Shown: positions 28,486 to 42,077, numbered from the stretch's first letter. The stretch is DNA of 64,000 nucleotides from Intrasporangiaceae bacterium (GCA_021324575.1 JAJPIW010000099.1:1-64000); one strand, 5' to 3'. Translations and numbers: made by a program. Notes: a model not told the origin generated them from the sequence alone.

Positions 28486-30411
28486 TTAGCTCATCACCCA
28501 CACGAGTCCGAGGATGGCGACGACGCCGGTGAGCATCGTCAGGGCATAGGAGCGGGCGTAGCCGTTCTGGATGCGACGCAGCCGCGAGGACGTGCCGCCG
28601 ATGAGGGCTGCCAGCCCGCTGACCCCGCCGTCGACGACCTTGCTGTCGCCGTAGACGAGGGAGCGGGTGAGGTGGATGCCGGGCCGCATGAAGAGCCCTT
28701 CGTTGAGGGCGTCCTGGTAGAGGTCGCGCCGGGCGGCCTGGGTGAGCAGCGACCCCTTGGGCGCCACCACCGGCACCTCGTCGCGCCAGTAGCGCATCCA
28801 GGCGAGCGCAGCCCCGGCGGCGACGAGGACGAGGGTGAGCAGGCTGATCACGAGCGAGGGCAGGACAGGGCCGGCCGCCTCCTCGTGGGTGCCCACCACC
28901 GGTTCGAGCCAGGCGGGGAACCCGGCATACCAGAGGATCGCGCCCAGGAACGCCGAGCCGACGGCCAGCACCATCATCGGCACGGTCATGGTCAGTGGCG
29001 ACTCGTGGGGGTGGGCATCGTCGTTCCAGCGCTTCTTGCCGTGGAAGGTGAGGAAGAACAGGCGCGACATGTAGAACGCGGTGATGCCGGCGCAGATCAT
29101 CGTCGCGCCGCCGAACACCCAGGGTCGCCAGCCCTCGCCCTCGAACGCGGCCTCGATGATGTGGTCCTTGGAGTAGAACCCGGACAGGAAGGGGAAGCCG
29201 ATGATGGCCAGCCAACCGAGGCCGAAGGTGACCCAGGTGATCTTCATGGCACCGGAGAGGTTGCCGAAGCGGCGCATGTCGACGTTGTCGTTCATCCCGT
29301 GCATCACCGAGCCGGCCCCGAGGAACATCCCGGCCTTGAAGAAGCCGTGGGTCAACAGGTGCAGGATCGCGAAGGCGTAGCCGACCGGTCCGAGCCCTGC
29401 GGCGAGCATCATGTAGCCGATCTGGCTCATGGTCGAGGCGGCGAGTGCCTTCTTGATGTCGTCCTTGGCACAGCCGACGACCGCCCCGTACATCAAGGTG
29501 ATCGCCCCGACGATGGCCACGGCGAGCTGGGCGTTCGGCGCCAGGTTGAAGATGACGTGGCTGCGGACGATGAGGTAGACGCCGGCGGTCACCATGGTTG
29601 CCGCGTGGATGAGCGCGGAGACCGGGGTGGGGCCGGCCATGGCGTCGCCGAGCCAGCTCTGCAGCGGGAACTGGGCCGACTTGCCGCAGGCGCCGAGCAG
29701 GAGGAGCAGGCCGATCGCCGTGAGCGCACCGGTGCTCGCCTTGGGGGCGCCTGCCTCGACCGAGGCGAAGTCGACGCCGCCGAAGGTGACGAACATCAGC
29801 ATGATGGCGATGCTCAGCCCGAGGTCACCGACCCGGTTGACGACGAACGCCTTGTTGGCTGCGGTGGCGTATGCCGGGTTGTGGTTCCAGAAGCCGATGA
29901 GCAGGTAGGACGCGAGACCGACACCCTCCCAGCCGACGAAGAGGAGCAGGTAGGAGTCGGCGAGGACGAGCAGGAGCATCGCCGCGACGAAGAGGTTGAG
30001 GTAGGCGAAGAACCGGCGCTTGTCAGGGTCGTGCGCCATGTAGCCCAGGGAGTAGACGTGGATGAGCGACCCGACGAACGTCACGAGCAGGACGAAGGAC
30101 ACCGACAGCTGGTCGACGAGGATGCCCGCGTCCAGGTTGAACCCGCCGGCGGGGATCCAGTGAAAGAGCAGCTTGTGCAGCTCGCGGTGCTCGGGGTCGT
30201 TGCCGAGGAGCTGGAAGAACACGACGGCACCGACGCCGAAGGCCGCCCAGGACAGGCCGGTGGCCAGCGCCGGTCCGAACTTGTCGGTCCGCTTGCCCCC
30301 GAGGAGCAGGATCGCGGCGCCGAGCAGCGGCAGCGCGACGAGCAGCCACGCGACGCCGGCGGCGCCGGTAGCGGGCAGCGCGCCCTCGGTGTGGGTCATC
30401 AGGGTGTGCAA
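28486..30411 (-). CDS. nuoL: NADH-quinone oxidoreductase subunit L
   Basis: This 641-residue subunit is the largest antiporter-like pump and carries the C-terminal lateral helix region. Motifs include [51 protein letters not shown] and [21 protein letters not shown]. The start is a TTG at 30411: AAGGAG lies seven bases ahead of it, while the next in-frame ATG at 30399 is about 19 bases away from any ribosome site. nuoK ends 12 bases upstream. Confidence 0.95.
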   Translation of the reverse strand: MHTLMTHTEGALPATGAAGVAWLLVALPLLGAAILLLGGKRTDKFGPALATGLSWAAFGVGAVVFFQLLGNDPEHRELHKLLFHWIPAGGFNLDAGILVDQLSVSFVLLVTFVGSLIHVYSLGYMAHDPDKRRFFAYLNLFVAAMLLLVLADSYLLLFVGWEGVGLASYLLIGFWNHNPAYATAANKAFVVNRVGDLGLSIAIMLMFVTFGGVDFASVEAGAPKASTGALTAIGLLLLLGACGKSAQFPLQSWLGDAMAGPTPVSALIHAATMVTAGVYLIVRSHVIFNLAPNAQLAVAIVGAITLMYGAVVGCAKDDIKKALAASTMSQIGYMMLAAGLGPVGYAFAILHLLTHGFFKAGMFLGAGSVMHGMNDNVDMRRFGNLSGAMKITWVTFGLGWLAIIGFPFLSGFYSKDHIIEAAFEGEGWRPWVFGGATMICAGITAFYMSRLFFLTFHGKKRWNDDAHPHESPLTMTVPMMVLAVGSAFLGAILWYAGFPAWLEPVVGTHEEAAGPVLPSLVISLLTLVLVAAGAALAWMRYWRDEVPVVAPKGSLLTQAARRDLYQDALNEGLFMRPGIHLTRSLVYGDSKVVDGGVSGLAALIGGTSSRLRRIQNGYARSYALTMLTGVVAILGLVWVMS

Positions 30412-30423
30412 CTCTGGCTCCTT

Positions 30424-30726
30424 CTAGAGCTTCAGCAGGTTGGCATCGTCGACGGAGGCCGACCGGCGGGCACGGAAGATGGCCATGATGATCGCCAGCC
30501 CGACGACGACCTCGGCGGCCGCGACGACCATGACGAACAGGGCGATGGCCTGGCCGTCGAGGGCGCCGCGCATCCGGGCGACGGTGACGAAGACCAGGTT
30601 GGACGCGTTGAGCATGAGCTCGACACCCATGAAGACGACGATCGCGTTGCGGCGGACGAGGACGGTCGCCCCGCCGATCGCGAACAGGATGATCGCCAGG
30701 TAGATGTAGTTGGCCAGGTTGCTCAT
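30424..30726 (-). CDS. nuoK: NADH-quinone oxidoreductase subunit K
   Basis: This 100-residue protein has three helices and the conserved glutamates of NuoK: Glu36 in [11 protein letters not shown] and Glu72 in [11 protein letters not shown]. These are part of the proton path at the head of the membrane arm. The ATG overlaps the nuoJ stop (ATGA). Confidence 0.95.
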   Translation of the reverse strand: MSNLANYIYLAIILFAIGGATVLVRRNAIVVFMGVELMLNASNLVFVTVARMRGALDGQAIALFVMVVAAAEVVVGLAIIMAIFRARRSASVDDANLLKL

Positions 30727-31490
30727 CGGTCGCGGCCCTCCTCGATCTCGGACTCGACGGTGTGCTCGGCGTCGACGAACCGGGTCGGCACGGCGACCTG
30801 GTCGCGGGAGGCGAGGACACGCGAGGTGGACAGCTCGGCCGGAGTGCCGTCGGGCAGCAGGGCCGGGGTGTCGACGGCGTTGTGCCGGGCGTAGACACCG
30901 GGGGCCGGCAGGCCGGCGACGTTGACGTTGTCGCGGATCCGCCGGACCGACCAGTCGCGCTGGCTCGGCGCGGCGCCGAGCCGCTCGCGGTGGGCGAGGA
31001 CCATGGCTCCGAGCGCGGCGGTGATGAGCAGCGCGCTCGTCACCTCGAACGCCCACACGTAGCGGCCGAAGATCAGGTTGGCGAGCCCGTTGACGTTGCC
31101 GACCGAGTCGTTGGTCGACACCACGCCGTCGGAGGTGCCGAAGTGGACCTTGCCGACGACCCCGATGAGCAGCGCGAGCAGCCCGAGGGTGAGCACGACC
31201 GCCGCCCACTTCTGGCCCTTGATCGTCTCCACCAGGCTGTCGGAGGAGTCGACGCCGACGAGCATGAGGACGAAGAGGAACAGCATCATGACGGCGCCGG
31301 TGTAGACGAAGATCTGGATGACGCCGAGGAACGGCGCGCCCTCGCCGAGGTAGAACATGCCGAGGGCGATCATCACGACCGCCATGCCGAGGGCCGCGTG
31401 CACGGCCTTCTTGGCGAACAAGAGGCCAAGAGCCGACAGGACCGCCAGCGGCCCCATGACCCAAAAGAGAATCTGCTCTCCGCCACCCAT
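30723..31490 (-). CDS. nuoJ: NADH-quinone oxidoreductase subunit J
   Basis: This 255-residue membrane protein has five N-terminal helices, including the conserved [17 protein letters not shown] segment of helix 3, where the pi-bulge region lies. A hydrophilic C-terminal tail of about 90 residues carries charged residues and is longer than in enterobacterial NuoJ; such tails are common in actinobacteria. The start overlaps the nuoI stop by one base and the end overlaps nuoK. Confidence 0.94.
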   Translation of the reverse strand: MGGGEQILFWVMGPLAVLSALGLLFAKKAVHAALGMAVVMIALGMFYLGEGAPFLGVIQIFVYTGAVMMLFLFVLMLVGVDSSDSLVETIKGQKWAAVVLTLGLLALLIGVVGKVHFGTSDGVVSTNDSVGNVNGLANLIFGRYVWAFEVTSALLITAALGAMVLAHRERLGAAPSQRDWSVRRIRDNVNVAGLPAPGVYARHNAVDTPALLPDGTPAELSTSRVLASRDQVAVPTRFVDAEHTVESEIEEGRDR

Positions 31491-32131
31491 CAGGCGTCGC
31501 CCTCCTCTGCTCGGGCCACATCGGCCGCGACGTCGGCCACTACCTCGGCCGCGACATACTCGCGCTGGGCCTCGGTGCCCGAGACCACCTTGCCCAGGTA
31601 GTAGTCCCGCTCCTCCAGGCCCGCGACCATCGGGTGCGGTGGCTGGACCATGCCCTCCTGGAGGGGGGCGAGCAGCTGGTCCTTGGTGAAGATCAGGTCA
31701 GCCCGGTTGTCGTCGGCCAGCTCGTAGAAGTTGGTCATCGTGAGAGCCCGGGTCGGGCAGGCCTCGATGCACAGGCCGCAGAAGATGCAGCGCAGGTAGT
31801 TGATCTGGTAGATCTTCCCGAACCGCTCGCCCGGGCTGAACCGCCCGGTGCCGCCGTCCTCGAACGGGGTGTCGTCGTTGCTGGCGCCCTCGACGAAGAT
31901 CGCGTCGGCCGGGCAGGCCCAGGCGCACAGCTCGCAGCCGACGCACTTCTCCAGGCCGTCGGGGTGCCGGTTGAGCTGGTGCCGGCCGTGGAAGCGCTTC
32001 TGGGTGGGGCGCTTCTCCTCGGGGTACTCCTCGGTGTAGACCTTCCGGAACATCGTCGCGAAGGTGACGCCGAAGCCGCCGACCGGGGCGAACAGGTCGG
32101 AGAAGAAGCCGGACTTGTTGTCCTCAGCCAT
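31490..32131 (-). CDS. nuoI: NADH-quinone oxidoreductase subunit I
   Basis: This 213-residue ferredoxin-like subunit binds two [4Fe-4S] clusters (N6a and N6b) through [12 protein letters not shown] and [16 protein letters not shown]. The ATG at 32131 lies eight bases inside the end of nuoH, with AGGAGG within nuoH as ribosome site. The C-terminus is alanine/valine rich and acidic. It relays electrons from NuoG towards NuoB. Confidence 0.95.
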   Translation of the reverse strand: MAEDNKSGFFSDLFAPVGGFGVTFATMFRKVYTEEYPEEKRPTQKRFHGRHQLNRHPDGLEKCVGCELCAWACPADAIFVEGASNDDTPFEDGGTGRFSPGERFGKIYQINYLRCIFCGLCIEACPTRALTMTNFYELADDNRADLIFTKDQLLAPLQEGMVQPPHPMVAGLEERDYYLGKVVSGTEAQREYVAAEVVADVAADVARAEEGDA

Positions 32132-33509
32132 GCTGGTCCTCCTTGCTCGTCAGGGTGGGGGTCGCGGCGGTGGCCGCTGGCTCACGCAGCCGCTGGCCGG
32201 GCAGCGGAGGGACGGGGAACCCTCCGGCATACGGGTCGACCTCATCGGGTCGTATGCCGGACTCGGCTGCCTTGGCCTCCTGCTTGCCCTCCCAGATCCA
32301 GGTCGCGAGCAGCGCGGTGGCGGCGACGACGACGATGAGGGCGAGGGTCGAGTAGGGAATCTCGCGGCCCAGGATGTGCAGCTTCGCGTCGCCGAGCCAG
32401 CCGTTGTTGGCCCCGCGGATGAAGGCGACGAGGACGACCCAGCCGAGGGTGACCGGGATGAGGAACTTCCAGCCGAAGCGCATGAACTGGTCGTAGCGGG
32501 TGCGGGGCAGCGAGCCGCGCAGCCAGACGAAGAAGAACATGAAGATCCAGAGCTTGATGGTGAACCAGAGGATGCCCCACCAGCCGTGGTTGAACATGCC
32601 GTCGTTGATCGCCGAGATGCCGGGAGGTGCCTGCCAGCCGCCGAGGAACATCGTGGTGGCCAGGGCCGCGACGGTGAACATGTTGACGTACTCGCCGAGG
32701 AAGAACATCGCGAACTTCAGCGAGGAGTACTCGGTGTGGAAGCCACCGGTCAGCTCGCCCTCGCCCTCGGCGAGGTCGAACGGGAGCCGGTTGGTCTCGC
32801 CGACCATGGTGATGACGTAGATGAAGAAGGAGAGGAACGCCGGGACGATGTGCCACAGCGACTTCTGCGCCGCGACGATGCCCGAGGTCGACATCGAGCC
32901 GGAGTAGAGGAAGACGGCGACGAGCGACAGGCCCATGGCGATCTCGTAGGAGATGACCTGAGCGGTCGAGCGGAGCCCACCGAGCAGGGGGTAGGTCGAG
33001 CCGGACGACCAGCCGGCCAGGACGATGCCGTAGACGCCGACGCCGGCGACGGCGAGGACGAGGAGCACCGCGACGGGCAGATCGGTGAGCTGTAGCGGGG
33101 TGAGGTGCCCGAACATCCACACCGACGGGCCGAGCGGCATGATCGCGAAGGACACAAAGGCCGCGGCCCCTGCGATGGCCGGGGCCGCCATGAACACGAT
33201 CTTGTCGGCGTTCTTGGGCGTCAGGTCTTCCTTGAGCGCCAGCTTCACGCCGTCGGCGAGGGTCTGGAGCAGGCCGAACGGGCCGGTCCGGTTCGGGCCG
33301 GGCCGCTGCTGCATCCGGCCGATGACGCGGCGCTCGAACCAGATGACGAGGAGCGTCGACACCAGCAGGTAGACGAAGATGAGCAGCGCCTTGGCGAGCG
33401 AGAGCCACCACGGGGTGTCGCTGAAGTCGGCCGTCGGGTTGCCGGTGCCACTGCCGCCGATCATCGGCACGTATGCCGGGAGCGCGGCGAGGGCGTGCAG
33501 GGCGCTCAT
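32124..33509 (-). CDS. nuoH: NADH-quinone oxidoreductase subunit H
   Basis: This 461-residue membrane subunit forms much of the quinone tunnel. Motifs include [66 protein letters not shown] and the late [17 protein letters not shown]. The C-terminal tail of about 60 residues is cytoplasmic and proline-rich, and its DNA contains a facing pair of the dispersed octamer. The ATG overlaps the nuoG stop (ATGA). Confidence 0.95.
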   Translation of the reverse strand: MSALHALAALPAYVPMIGGSGTGNPTADFSDTPWWLSLAKALLIFVYLLVSTLLVIWFERRVIGRMQQRPGPNRTGPFGLLQTLADGVKLALKEDLTPKNADKIVFMAAPAIAGAAAFVSFAIMPLGPSVWMFGHLTPLQLTDLPVAVLLVLAVAGVGVYGIVLAGWSSGSTYPLLGGLRSTAQVISYEIAMGLSLVAVFLYSGSMSTSGIVAAQKSLWHIVPAFLSFFIYVITMVGETNRLPFDLAEGEGELTGGFHTEYSSLKFAMFFLGEYVNMFTVAALATTMFLGGWQAPPGISAINDGMFNHGWWGILWFTIKLWIFMFFFVWLRGSLPRTRYDQFMRFGWKFLIPVTLGWVVLVAFIRGANNGWLGDAKLHILGREIPYSTLALIVVVAATALLATWIWEGKQEAKAAESGIRPDEVDPYAGGFPVPPLPGQRLREPAATAATPTLTSKEDQHG

Positions 33510-35998
33510 GCGGTGGTCCCCTTCGAGACGGTGACGACGCTGCCGGAGTCGGCGCCGAGTGTGGCCCGGACGGCCGAGCCGGCCGAGTTGGTCGGGAGCC
33601 AGACGACGTGGTCGACCATGTCGCTCACGGCGACCGGCGCGGTGATCGTGCCGTGGTCGGTGGCGATGGTGACCTCCTCGCCCTCGACGACGCCCAGGCC
33701 GACGGCGGTGGCGACGGACACCTTGGCCACGGTCCGGTGCGCGGTGCCGGCGAGGAACTTCTCGCCGTCCTGCATCCGGCCCTGGTCCAGGAGGTAGGCC
33801 CAGGTGGCGAGGACGAGCTGATGGTCGCCCGGGCTCGGCACGGCATCGGAGGACACCGTCGGCGCAGCCGCACGGGCCCCGGTCCACGGACCGAGCTCGG
33901 CCAGCTCGGCCCGGATCTCACGCTCGGTGCGGGTGCCCAGGAACTCACCGAGCTCGGCGCTCACCATGTCCAGGACCCGGTGGTCGCTGAGGAAGCCGGT
34001 CTGCAGTGCCGCGTCGAAGGACCGGACCCTCCCCTCCCAGTCGACGAACTGGCCGGCCTTCTCGGCGTGCGCCGCGACGGGCAGGACGACGTCGGCGACC
34101 TCGGTGACCGCGGAGGAGCGCAGCTCCAGGGAGACGACGAAGGCCTTGGCGAGGGCCGCGGTGGCGTCGGGCGAGCCGATGTCGGCCGGGTCGACGCCTC
34201 CGACGACGAGGGCACCGAGCTCACCGGATGCTGCCGCGGCAAGGATGCCGGCCGTGTCGCGACCCACCGCGGTGGGCAGGTCGTCGACACCCCAGACACC
34301 GGCCACCTGCGAGCGGGCCTCGGCACTGTCGGCCGGACGCCCACCGGGCAGGAGCGAGCCGATGGCGCCGGTCTCGAGCGCACCGCGCTCGCCGGCCCGC
34401 CGGGGCACCCAGGCCAGCCTGGCTCCGGTGGACGCGGCCAGAGCAGCGGCGGAGGAGAGCCCGCCGGGGACGGTGGCGAGCCGCTCGCCGACGAGGACGA
34501 TCGCGCCGTCGCCCTTGAGCGCCTGGCTCGCAGCCTTCATTGCGTCGGAGTCGCCCGAGCCGTCGGCCAGGGCGTCGAGCACCTCGGCCTCGGTGCCGGG
34601 GGCGGCCGGGATGAAGGTGGCGCCCAGCTTGGCCGAGCCGCGGGTGAGGACCGGCGACACGGCATACACCGCGGTCTTGCTCTTGCGGGACGCCTTGCGC
34701 AGGCGCAGGAAGACGATCGGGCTCTCGTCCTCGGGCTCGAAGCCGACGAGGACGACGGCCTTGGCGCGCTCGAGGTCGGTGTAGGTGACCGCTCCCCCGT
34801 CGGGCCCGGTGGCGACGACGTTGCTCGCCAGGAAGGCGGCCTCCTCGGCCGAGTGCGGGCGCGCCCGGAAGTCGATGTCGTTGGTGCCCAGGGCGACCCG
34901 CGCGAACTTGCCGTAGGCGTAGGCGTCCTCGGCGCTGACCCGTCCACCGACGAGCACGCCCGCCTTGGTGCCCTTGAGGCCATCGGCGGCGGCCGCGAGT
35001 GCCTCGGGCCAGGACGCAATGCGCAGCTGGCCGTCCTCGCCACGGACCATCGGGAACTCGACCCGGTCACCGACCGAGGTGTAGGTGAACGCCCAGCGAC
35101 CCTTGTCGCAGTTCCAGAAGTCGTTGACGGCCTCGTCGAGGATGGCCATCCGGCGCAGCACGGTGCCGCGGCGGTGGTCGGTGCGGATCGCGCACCCGGA
35201 GGCGCAGTGCTCGCAGACGCTCTTGGTCGACACCAGGTCGAACGGCCGGGACCGGAAGCGGTAGGCCGAGCCGGTCAGCGCACCGACCGGGCAGATCTGG
35301 ACCGTGTTGCCCGAGAAGTAGGACTCGAACGGCTGCTCCTCGTAGATGCCGACCTGCTGGAGCGCGCCGCGCTCGACGAGGGCGATGAACGGGTCCCCGG
35401 CGACCTGGTCGGAGAAGCGGGTGCAGCGCGCGCAGAGCACGCAGCGCTCGCGGTCGAGGAGAACCTCGGAGGAGATGTTGATCGGCTTGGGGTAGGTCCG
35501 CTTGACGTCCTCGAAGCGGGAGACCGCGCGGCCGTTGCTCATGGCCTGGTTCTGCAGGGGGCACTCGCCGCCCTTGTCACACACCGGGCAGTCGAGCGGG
35601 TGGTTGACGAGGAGCAGCTCCATGACGCCCTGCTGGGCCTTGTCGGCGCCGGGCGAGGTGTACTGGGTGTTGACGACCATGCCCTCGGCGACGGTCATCG
35701 TGCAGGACGCCTGCGGCTTCATCCGGCCGGGAGGGCCCTGCATCTGGCGGGGCTCACCGGGCTTGCCGTCGGGGCCGGGCGGGCCGGGCATGGCGACCTC
35801 GACGAGGCACTGCCGGCAGGCTCCCATCGGCTCCAGGGCCGGGTGGTCGCAGAAGCGCGGGATCTCGATCCCGGCCTCCTCGGCGGCCCGGATGATGAGC
35901 GTGCCCTTGGGCACGCTCACCGGGATGCCGTCGATGGTGAGGCTGACGCCGTCCGGCTTGGGCGCCACCGCGGCGTCGGGGCTGGTGGTGACGGTCAT
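33506..35998 (-). CDS. nuoG: NADH-quinone oxidoreductase subunit G
   Basis: This 830-residue subunit has an N-terminal [2Fe-2S] ferredoxin domain ([18 protein letters not shown]), the His/Cys-ligated N5 region ([17 protein letters not shown]), and two [4Fe-4S] motifs (CVLCARC, ICPVGAL). The extra CEHCASGC ... WNCDKGRW set would hold cluster N7, found in only some bacteria. The rest is the molybdopterin-oxidoreductase-like domain without cofactor. It sits in the peripheral arm and accepts electrons from NuoE/NuoF. ATGA overlaps link it to nuoF and nuoH. Confidence 0.95.
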   Translation of the reverse strand: MTVTTSPDAAVAPKPDGVSLTIDGIPVSVPKGTLIIRAAEEAGIEIPRFCDHPALEPMGACRQCLVEVAMPGPPGPDGKPGEPRQMQGPPGRMKPQASCTMTVAEGMVVNTQYTSPGADKAQQGVMELLLVNHPLDCPVCDKGGECPLQNQAMSNGRAVSRFEDVKRTYPKPINISSEVLLDRERCVLCARCTRFSDQVAGDPFIALVERGALQQVGIYEEQPFESYFSGNTVQICPVGALTGSAYRFRSRPFDLVSTKSVCEHCASGCAIRTDHRRGTVLRRMAILDEAVNDFWNCDKGRWAFTYTSVGDRVEFPMVRGEDGQLRIASWPEALAAAADGLKGTKAGVLVGGRVSAEDAYAYGKFARVALGTNDIDFRARPHSAEEAAFLASNVVATGPDGGAVTYTDLERAKAVVLVGFEPEDESPIVFLRLRKASRKSKTAVYAVSPVLTRGSAKLGATFIPAAPGTEAEVLDALADGSGDSDAMKAASQALKGDGAIVLVGERLATVPGGLSSAAALAASTGARLAWVPRRAGERGALETGAIGSLLPGGRPADSAEARSQVAGVWGVDDLPTAVGRDTAGILAAAASGELGALVVGGVDPADIGSPDATAALAKAFVVSLELRSSAVTEVADVVLPVAAHAEKAGQFVDWEGRVRSFDAALQTGFLSDHRVLDMVSAELGEFLGTRTEREIRAELAELGPWTGARAAAPTVSSDAVPSPGDHQLVLATWAYLLDQGRMQDGEKFLAGTAHRTVAKVSVATAVGLGVVEGEEVTIATDHGTITAPVAVSDMVDHVVWLPTNSAGSAVRATLGADSGSVVTVSKGTTA

Positions 35999-37308
35999 GC
36001 GGACACGTGCTCCTTGGCGAACAGGGTCGAGGCGTCGCGGTCGAAGGGGCAGCCGCCGGTGGCGAGGTGGGCGAGGTACTCGTCACGGAAGTACTGGATG
36101 CTGCTCGTGATCGGGCTGGTCGCGCCGTCACCGAGGGCGCAGAACGACCGGCCGAGGATGTTGTCGCAGATGTCGAGCAGCTTGTCGAGGTCCTCCTCGC
36201 TGCCCTCCCCGTGCTCGAGGCGCCCGAGGATCTGCTTCATCCACCAGGTGCCCTCGCGGCACGGGGTGCACTTGCCACAGGACTCGTGCTTGTAGAAGTC
36301 GGTCCACCGGTCGACGGCCCGCACGACGCACGTCGTGTCGTCGAAGATCTGCAGGGCGCGGGTGCCGAGCATCGAGCCGGCCGCACCGACCGACTCGAAG
36401 TCGAGCGGCACGTCGACGTGCTCGGCCGTGAAGAGCGGTGTCGAGGAGCCACCCGGGGTCCAGAACTTGATCGGGTGGTTGGGGTCGCGCATGCCGCCGG
36501 CCATGTCGATCAGCTCGCGCAGGGTGATACCGAGCGGGGCTTCGTACTGGCCGGGCTTGGTGACGTGCCCGGAGAGGCTGAAGATGCCGAAGCCCTTGGA
36601 CTTCTCGGTACCCATCGCGGCGAACCACTCGTCGCCGTGCAGCACGATCGGCGGGATCGAGGCGATCGACTCGACGTTGTTGATGACGGTCGGTCGCGCG
36701 TAGAGACCGGAGACGGCCGGGAACGGGGGCTTCAGGCGCGGTTGGCCGCGGCGACCCTCGAGGCTGTCGAGCAGCGCGGTCTCCTCGCCACAGATGTAGG
36801 CGCCGGCGCCTGCGTGGACGGTGATGTCCAGGTCGAAGCCGGAGCCGTGGATGTTCTTGCCCAGGTGGCCCGCGGCATACGCCTCCTCGACCGCGCGCAG
36901 CAGCCGCCGGTAGACGTGGACGACCTCACCACGCAGGTAGATGAAGGCGTGGTTGCAGCCGATCGCGTAGGAGGTGATGACGCAGCCCTCGATGAGGAAC
37001 TGCGGGGCGGCCATCATGAGCGGGATGTCCTTGCAGGTGCCCGGCTCGGACTCGTCGGCGTTGACGACGAGGTAGCGGGGGCCGCCGTCCGGCGGGGGCA
37101 GGAAGGACCACTTCATGCCGGTGGGGAACCCGGCTCCCCCGCGGCCACGGAGCCCGGAGTTCTTCGTCATGTCGATGAGCGTCTTGGGATCCAGGGCGAG
37201 CGCCTTGTCCAGGGCCTGGTAGCCCTCGTTGCGCACGTAGGTCTCCAGGGTCCAGGACTGCGGGTCGTCCCAGAACTTCGTGAGGATCGGCGTCAGCGTC
37301 GTGCTCAT
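35995..37308 (-). CDS. nuoF: NADH-quinone oxidoreductase subunit F
   Basis: This 437-residue subunit oxidises NADH. It has the NADH/FMN loop [16 protein letters not shown] near residues 52-67, [19 protein letters not shown], and the N3 cluster motif [12 protein letters not shown] with a later cysteine in [10 protein letters not shown]. The ATG at 37308 overlaps the nuoE stop; the open frame upstream is only an alternate reading of nuoE. Confidence 0.95.
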   Translation of the reverse strand: MSTTLTPILTKFWDDPQSWTLETYVRNEGYQALDKALALDPKTLIDMTKNSGLRGRGGAGFPTGMKWSFLPPPDGGPRYLVVNADESEPGTCKDIPLMMAAPQFLIEGCVITSYAIGCNHAFIYLRGEVVHVYRRLLRAVEEAYAAGHLGKNIHGSGFDLDITVHAGAGAYICGEETALLDSLEGRRGQPRLKPPFPAVSGLYARPTVINNVESIASIPPIVLHGDEWFAAMGTEKSKGFGIFSLSGHVTKPGQYEAPLGITLRELIDMAGGMRDPNHPIKFWTPGGSSTPLFTAEHVDVPLDFESVGAAGSMLGTRALQIFDDTTCVVRAVDRWTDFYKHESCGKCTPCREGTWWMKQILGRLEHGEGSEEDLDKLLDICDNILGRSFCALGDGATSPITSSIQYFRDEYLAHLATGGCPFDRDASTLFAKEHVSA

Positions 37309-38878
37309 GACTGGTCCTTCCCATCGGCGGGGTCGGTCTGGTCCTGGGTGCGGTTGCGGTCGAGCGCGTCGGTGAAGCCGGCGGCGACCGCCGCGGCGGC
37401 GTCCTTGAACCAGACCTCGGGCCGGGTCCGTCGGTACCAGGGTGAGCTGGGGGCGTGGAAGAGCATCGAGCTGGCGTTGCCCTTGACGTCCCACCCCGCC
37501 GGGCCGCTGCCGTCGGCGGCCGGCTTGGCCGATCCCTCCCCGTGGCCGCCGTCCTCGTGGCTGCCCCGGTCGGTCGCCTTCTCCTGGCTCGCGGCGGCGG
37601 CGAGGAGGTCGCTGCGGGAGACCGTGGCCCCGGCGTCGTCATCGTCGTCGTATGCCGGTCCGCCGGCTCCACCGCGCGCGACGAGGTTGATCCGGGCGAC
37701 GGTGGCCTCGTCGACGTCGCTGGTGGCCTCGGCCTCGGGCTCGGGCTCGGGCTCCGGCGCGGGTACGGGCTCGGGCTCCTGCTGCGCCTCGGCGAAGAGG
37801 GTCGGCTGCTCGGTCTCGGCCTCGATGGCTCGGTCCTCGGCGTTGTCGGCGAGGACTCCCTCCGGCGTCGCCTCACCGACGGCCTCCTCGGCGGCGGTCG
37901 CCGCGTCGTCGGCAGCCGTCCGGGACTCCTCCTCGTGCGCCGCCTCGGCGAGCACCTCCGGGGCGATGCCGACGCCGGCGCCGGTGACCTCGGCCCGCTC
38001 GACGGCAGCGGTCGGGTGCAGCGTCTCGGGCTCGACCGCCTGCTCCTCAGCGGCCTCCTCAGCCTTGGACTCGATCTCGCCGGTGGCCTTGGCCTCGGCG
38101 GTGTCGACGGCCGCCTCCTGGGCCGGCGTCTCCTCGTCGGCGACGACCTGCTCGGCGCTCGGCTCCCCCGGCGCGGTCCAGCCGTTGGCGTGGGCCAGCT
38201 CCAGGCCCACGAGCGAGGCCGGCCCGGCTCCGACGCCCTGGTCGGCGAGGCCGTCGCTGAACCCGGCGAGGGTCCGCGACACCTGCTTGAAGGTGCACAC
38301 CTTGTCGGGCCCACGGCTGGGCCGGACGTCCTTGCCCGCGCGCAGGTCGTCGACGAGCTGCTTGGTCGACTCAGGCGTCTGGTTGTCGAAGAACTCCCAG
38401 TTGGCCATGACGACCGGCGCGAAGTCGCAGGCCGCGTTGCACTCGACCCGCTCGAGGGTGATCTTGCCGTCGGCGGTCGTCTCGTCGTGACCGATGCCGA
38501 GGTGGTCGGAGACCTCGTCCCAGATCCGGTCGCCGCCCATGATCGCGCAGAGGGTGTTGGTGCAGACGCCGACGGTGTATTCACCGTTGGGGTGGCGCTT
38601 GTACTGGGTGTAGAACGTCGCGACGCCGGAGACCTCGGCCGTCGACAGGTCGAGGACCTCGGCGCAGAAGTCGATGCCGCGACCGGTCACGTAGCCGTCG
38701 ACGGACTGGACGAGGTGGAGCAGGGGCAGCAGCGCCGAGCGCTTCTGCGGGTAGCGCGCGATGACCTGCTCGGCATCCGCCTGCAGCGACGCGAGGACGT
38801 CACCGGCATACGGCTCCTTGGACTCCGCGGAGACGGTGAGGTGACCGGCAGCGGTCTGCAATCCGTAGTGCTCGGCCA

Positions 38879-38879
<1 letters not shown>
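37305..38879 (-). CDS. nuoE: NADH-quinone oxidoreductase subunit E with long acidic C-terminal extension
   Basis: The first 235 residues are an ordinary NuoE: a helical part, then a thioredoxin-like domain with the [2Fe-2S] ligands Cys106, Cys111, Cys147 and Cys151 (VCTNTLCAIMGG and ECNAACDF). Residues of about 236-524 are extra. This part is rich in Ala and Glu, holds an alternating Pro-Glu stretch and an Asp-rich run (YDDDDDAG), and ends in a more ordered segment, SMLFHAPSSPWYRRTRPEVWFKD, and a short helix. NuoE is normally 160-280 residues. The frame is unbroken and ends in ATGA overlap with nuoF, so the extension is real coding sequence. Its role is unknown. Confidence 0.93.
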
Positions 38880-40273
<1,394 letters not shown>

Positions 40274-40352
40274 CGGGGTCCCCGCGAAGTATCGGAGCAG
40301 GGTCCCACGCTCTGCGTGGGCCGAAGGAGCGAAGAACTTTGTGGGGTGATCA
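40274..40352 (-). repeat. Intergenic leader element, copy before nuoD, with hairpin
   Basis: On the minus strand this gap reads GAAGTTCTTC, a GCTCC core, GATACTTCGCGGGGACCCC and then the nuoD ATG. It matches the nuoL-nuoM gap. It also contains a perfect 7-bp hairpin (40304-40310 CCCACGC with 40314-40320 GCGTGGG, loop TCT). No T-run follows, so it is more likely an mRNA processing or stability element than a terminator. Confidence 0.75.
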
Positions 40353-41093
40353 TCAGCTGTACGACCTCCGCTGGTCCGGCGGCGGAACGGTGCCGCCCTT
40401 GTACTCCACGGGAATCCCGCCGAGCGGGTAGTCCTTGCGTTGCGGGTGGCCCGGCCAGTCGTCGGGCATGAGGATCCGGGTGAGGGCCGGGTGGCCGTCG
40501 AAGATGATCCCGAACATGTCCCACGCCTCGCGCTCGTGCCAGTCGTTGGCGGGGTAGATCGCGACGATCGAGGGGATGTGGCGGTCGGAGTCCGGGGCGG
40601 TCACCTCGACGCGCACCCGCCGGCCGCCGTGGGTGATCGACATGAAGTTGTATGCCGCGTGCAGCTCGGCGCCCGCGTCGTCCGGGTAGTTGACGCCGCC
40701 CACACCCAGGCACAGCTCGAACCGGAGGGCCGGGTCGTCACGCAGCGCACGGCATACGGCCAGCAGGTGCTCGCGACGCACGAAGAGGGTGAGCTCGCCA
40801 CGGTCGACGACCACTCGCTCGACGGCCTCCCCGAAGGAGGCGTCGCCACCCACCAGCGCGGTCTCTAGCCGGTCGGCGATCTCGTCGAAGTAGGAGCCGT
40901 AGGGGCGAACTGCCGCAGCGGGGAACAGGATCGGCACGACGAGCCCGCCGTAGCCGGAGGTGTCCTGGCCGTCGTTGGCGCCGAACATCCCGTGCCGGAC
41001 GCCGATCTGGACCGGGTCCGGGACGGTGCCGGGAGCCGCGGGGAGGTTGTCCGGCTCCTGGTCCTCCGCCGGCTGCGGGGTCGTGTCACTCAT
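40353..41093 (-). CDS. nuoC: NADH-quinone oxidoreductase subunit C
   Basis: This 246-residue NuoC/30-kDa subunit has the family end motif [30 protein letters not shown] followed by [12 protein letters not shown]. The N-terminal 60 residues are a proline- and acid-rich extension common in actinobacterial NuoC. The ATG overlaps the nuoB stop (ATGA). Confidence 0.95.
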   Translation of the reverse strand: MSDTTPQPAEDQEPDNLPAAPGTVPDPVQIGVRHGMFGANDGQDTSGYGGLVVPILFPAAAVRPYGSYFDEIADRLETALVGGDASFGEAVERVVVDRGELTLFVRREHLLAVCRALRDDPALRFELCLGVGGVNYPDDAGAELHAAYNFMSITHGGRRVRVEVTAPDSDRHIPSIVAIYPANDWHEREAWDMFGIIFDGHPALTRILMPDDWPGHPQRKDYPLGGIPVEYKGGTVPPPDQRRSYS

Positions 41094-41698
41094 GCGAGGA
41101 GGTTCTTTCCGGCGGGGGCGACCAGCGCACCGACGTGGGCCAGGTGGTCATGGGTCGGCGCCATCAGGCTGGTCGGGGTCGCGGCAAGGGCGGCGGCCTC
41201 GGCGGCACGGGCCGCCTTGACCCGGTTGACGCCGAGCTTGGAGTGCTGGATCTGGTCGTGCAGGACCAGGATCGCGTTGAGCAGCATCTCCGGGCGGGGC
41301 GGACAGCCCGGGAGGTAGACGTCGACCGGGATGATGTGGTCGACGCCCTGGACGATCGCGTAGTTGTTGAACATGCCGCCGGAGCTGGCGCAGACACCCA
41401 TCGAGATGACCCACTTGGGCTCGGGCATCTGGTCGTAGACCTGCCGGACGACCGGCGCCATCTTCTGGGAGACCCGGCCCGCGACGATCATCAGGTCGGC
41501 CTGGCGCGGCGTCGCCGAGAACCGCTCCATGCCGAACCGGGCGATGTCGTAGTCGGGCGTGCCGACGGCCATCATCTCGATGGCGCAGCAGGCCAGGCCG
41601 AAGGTGGCCGGCCACACCGAGCTCTTGCGCATGTAGCCGGCGACCGCCTCGACGGTCGTCAGCAGGAAGCCTGCGGGAAGCTTCTCCTCGATACCCAT
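41090..41698 (-). CDS. nuoB: NADH-quinone oxidoreductase subunit B (operon copy)
   Basis: This 202-residue subunit holds cluster N2 through Cys37-Cys38, Cys103 and Cys132 ([22 protein letters not shown]). The ATG at 41698 is chosen because the preceding nuoA ends at 41715 and the MGIEEKLP start matches actinobacterial NuoB; the longer open frame only reads nuoA in another phase. The alanine-rich C-terminus is ordinary. A second, diverged NuoB is encoded at 1335-1931. Confidence 0.95.
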   Translation of the reverse strand: MGIEEKLPAGFLLTTVEAVAGYMRKSSVWPATFGLACCAIEMMAVGTPDYDIARFGMERFSATPRQADLMIVAGRVSQKMAPVVRQVYDQMPEPKWVISMGVCASSGGMFNNYAIVQGVDHIIPVDVYLPGCPPRPEMLLNAILVLHDQIQHSKLGVNRVKAARAAEAAALAATPTSLMAPTHDHLAHVGALVAPAGKNLLA

Positions 41699-41714
41699 GT
41701 CTGTCGTGAGCCTC

Positions 41715-42077
41715 TCAGTCCCAGTCGAGCCCGCCGCGGCGCCACACGTAGGAGTAGGCGACGAAGACGGTGAGGATGAACAGCACCATCTCGACGAGCG
41801 CGAAGAGTCCGAGCTTGTCGAAGGCTGTGGCGAACGGGTAGAGGAAGACACTCTCCACGTCGAAGATGATGAACAGCATCGCGGTCAGGTAGTACTTGAT
41901 CGGCACCTTGCCTCCGCCGGAGGCCTGCGGGGTGGGCTCGATGCCGCACTCGTAGGCGTCGACCTTGGCCCGGTTGTAGCGCTTCGGACCGGTCAGCCCG
42001 GCGATGAGTACGGAGAAGACCGCGAAGCCGCCGCCGAGGGCGACGAGGAACAACAGCGGGATGTAGGGGCTGGTCAT
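41715..42077 (-). CDS. nuoA: NADH-quinone oxidoreductase subunit A (operon copy)
   Basis: This 120-residue protein has three helices, the loop [10 protein letters not shown] at about residues 42-51 with the conserved Cys, and [23 protein letters not shown] with the conserved Asp/Glu pair. It is the first gene of the 14-subunit operon. GGGGAG lies about 11 bases upstream of the ATG. Confidence 0.95.
   Translation of the reverse strand: MTSPYIPLLFLVALGGGFAVFSVLIAGLTGPKRYNRAKVDAYECGIEPTPQASGGGKVPIKYYLTAMLFIIFDVESVFLYPFATAFDKLGLFALVEMVLFILTVFVAYSYVWRRGGLDWD

Noticed and set aside
28672-38490. Very long plus-strand open frames (740, 940 and 827 codons) opposite nuoL, nuoG and nuoE/nuoF
   Set aside because: They mirror third-position GC bias of the real minus-strand nuo genes and contain no recognisable domain.
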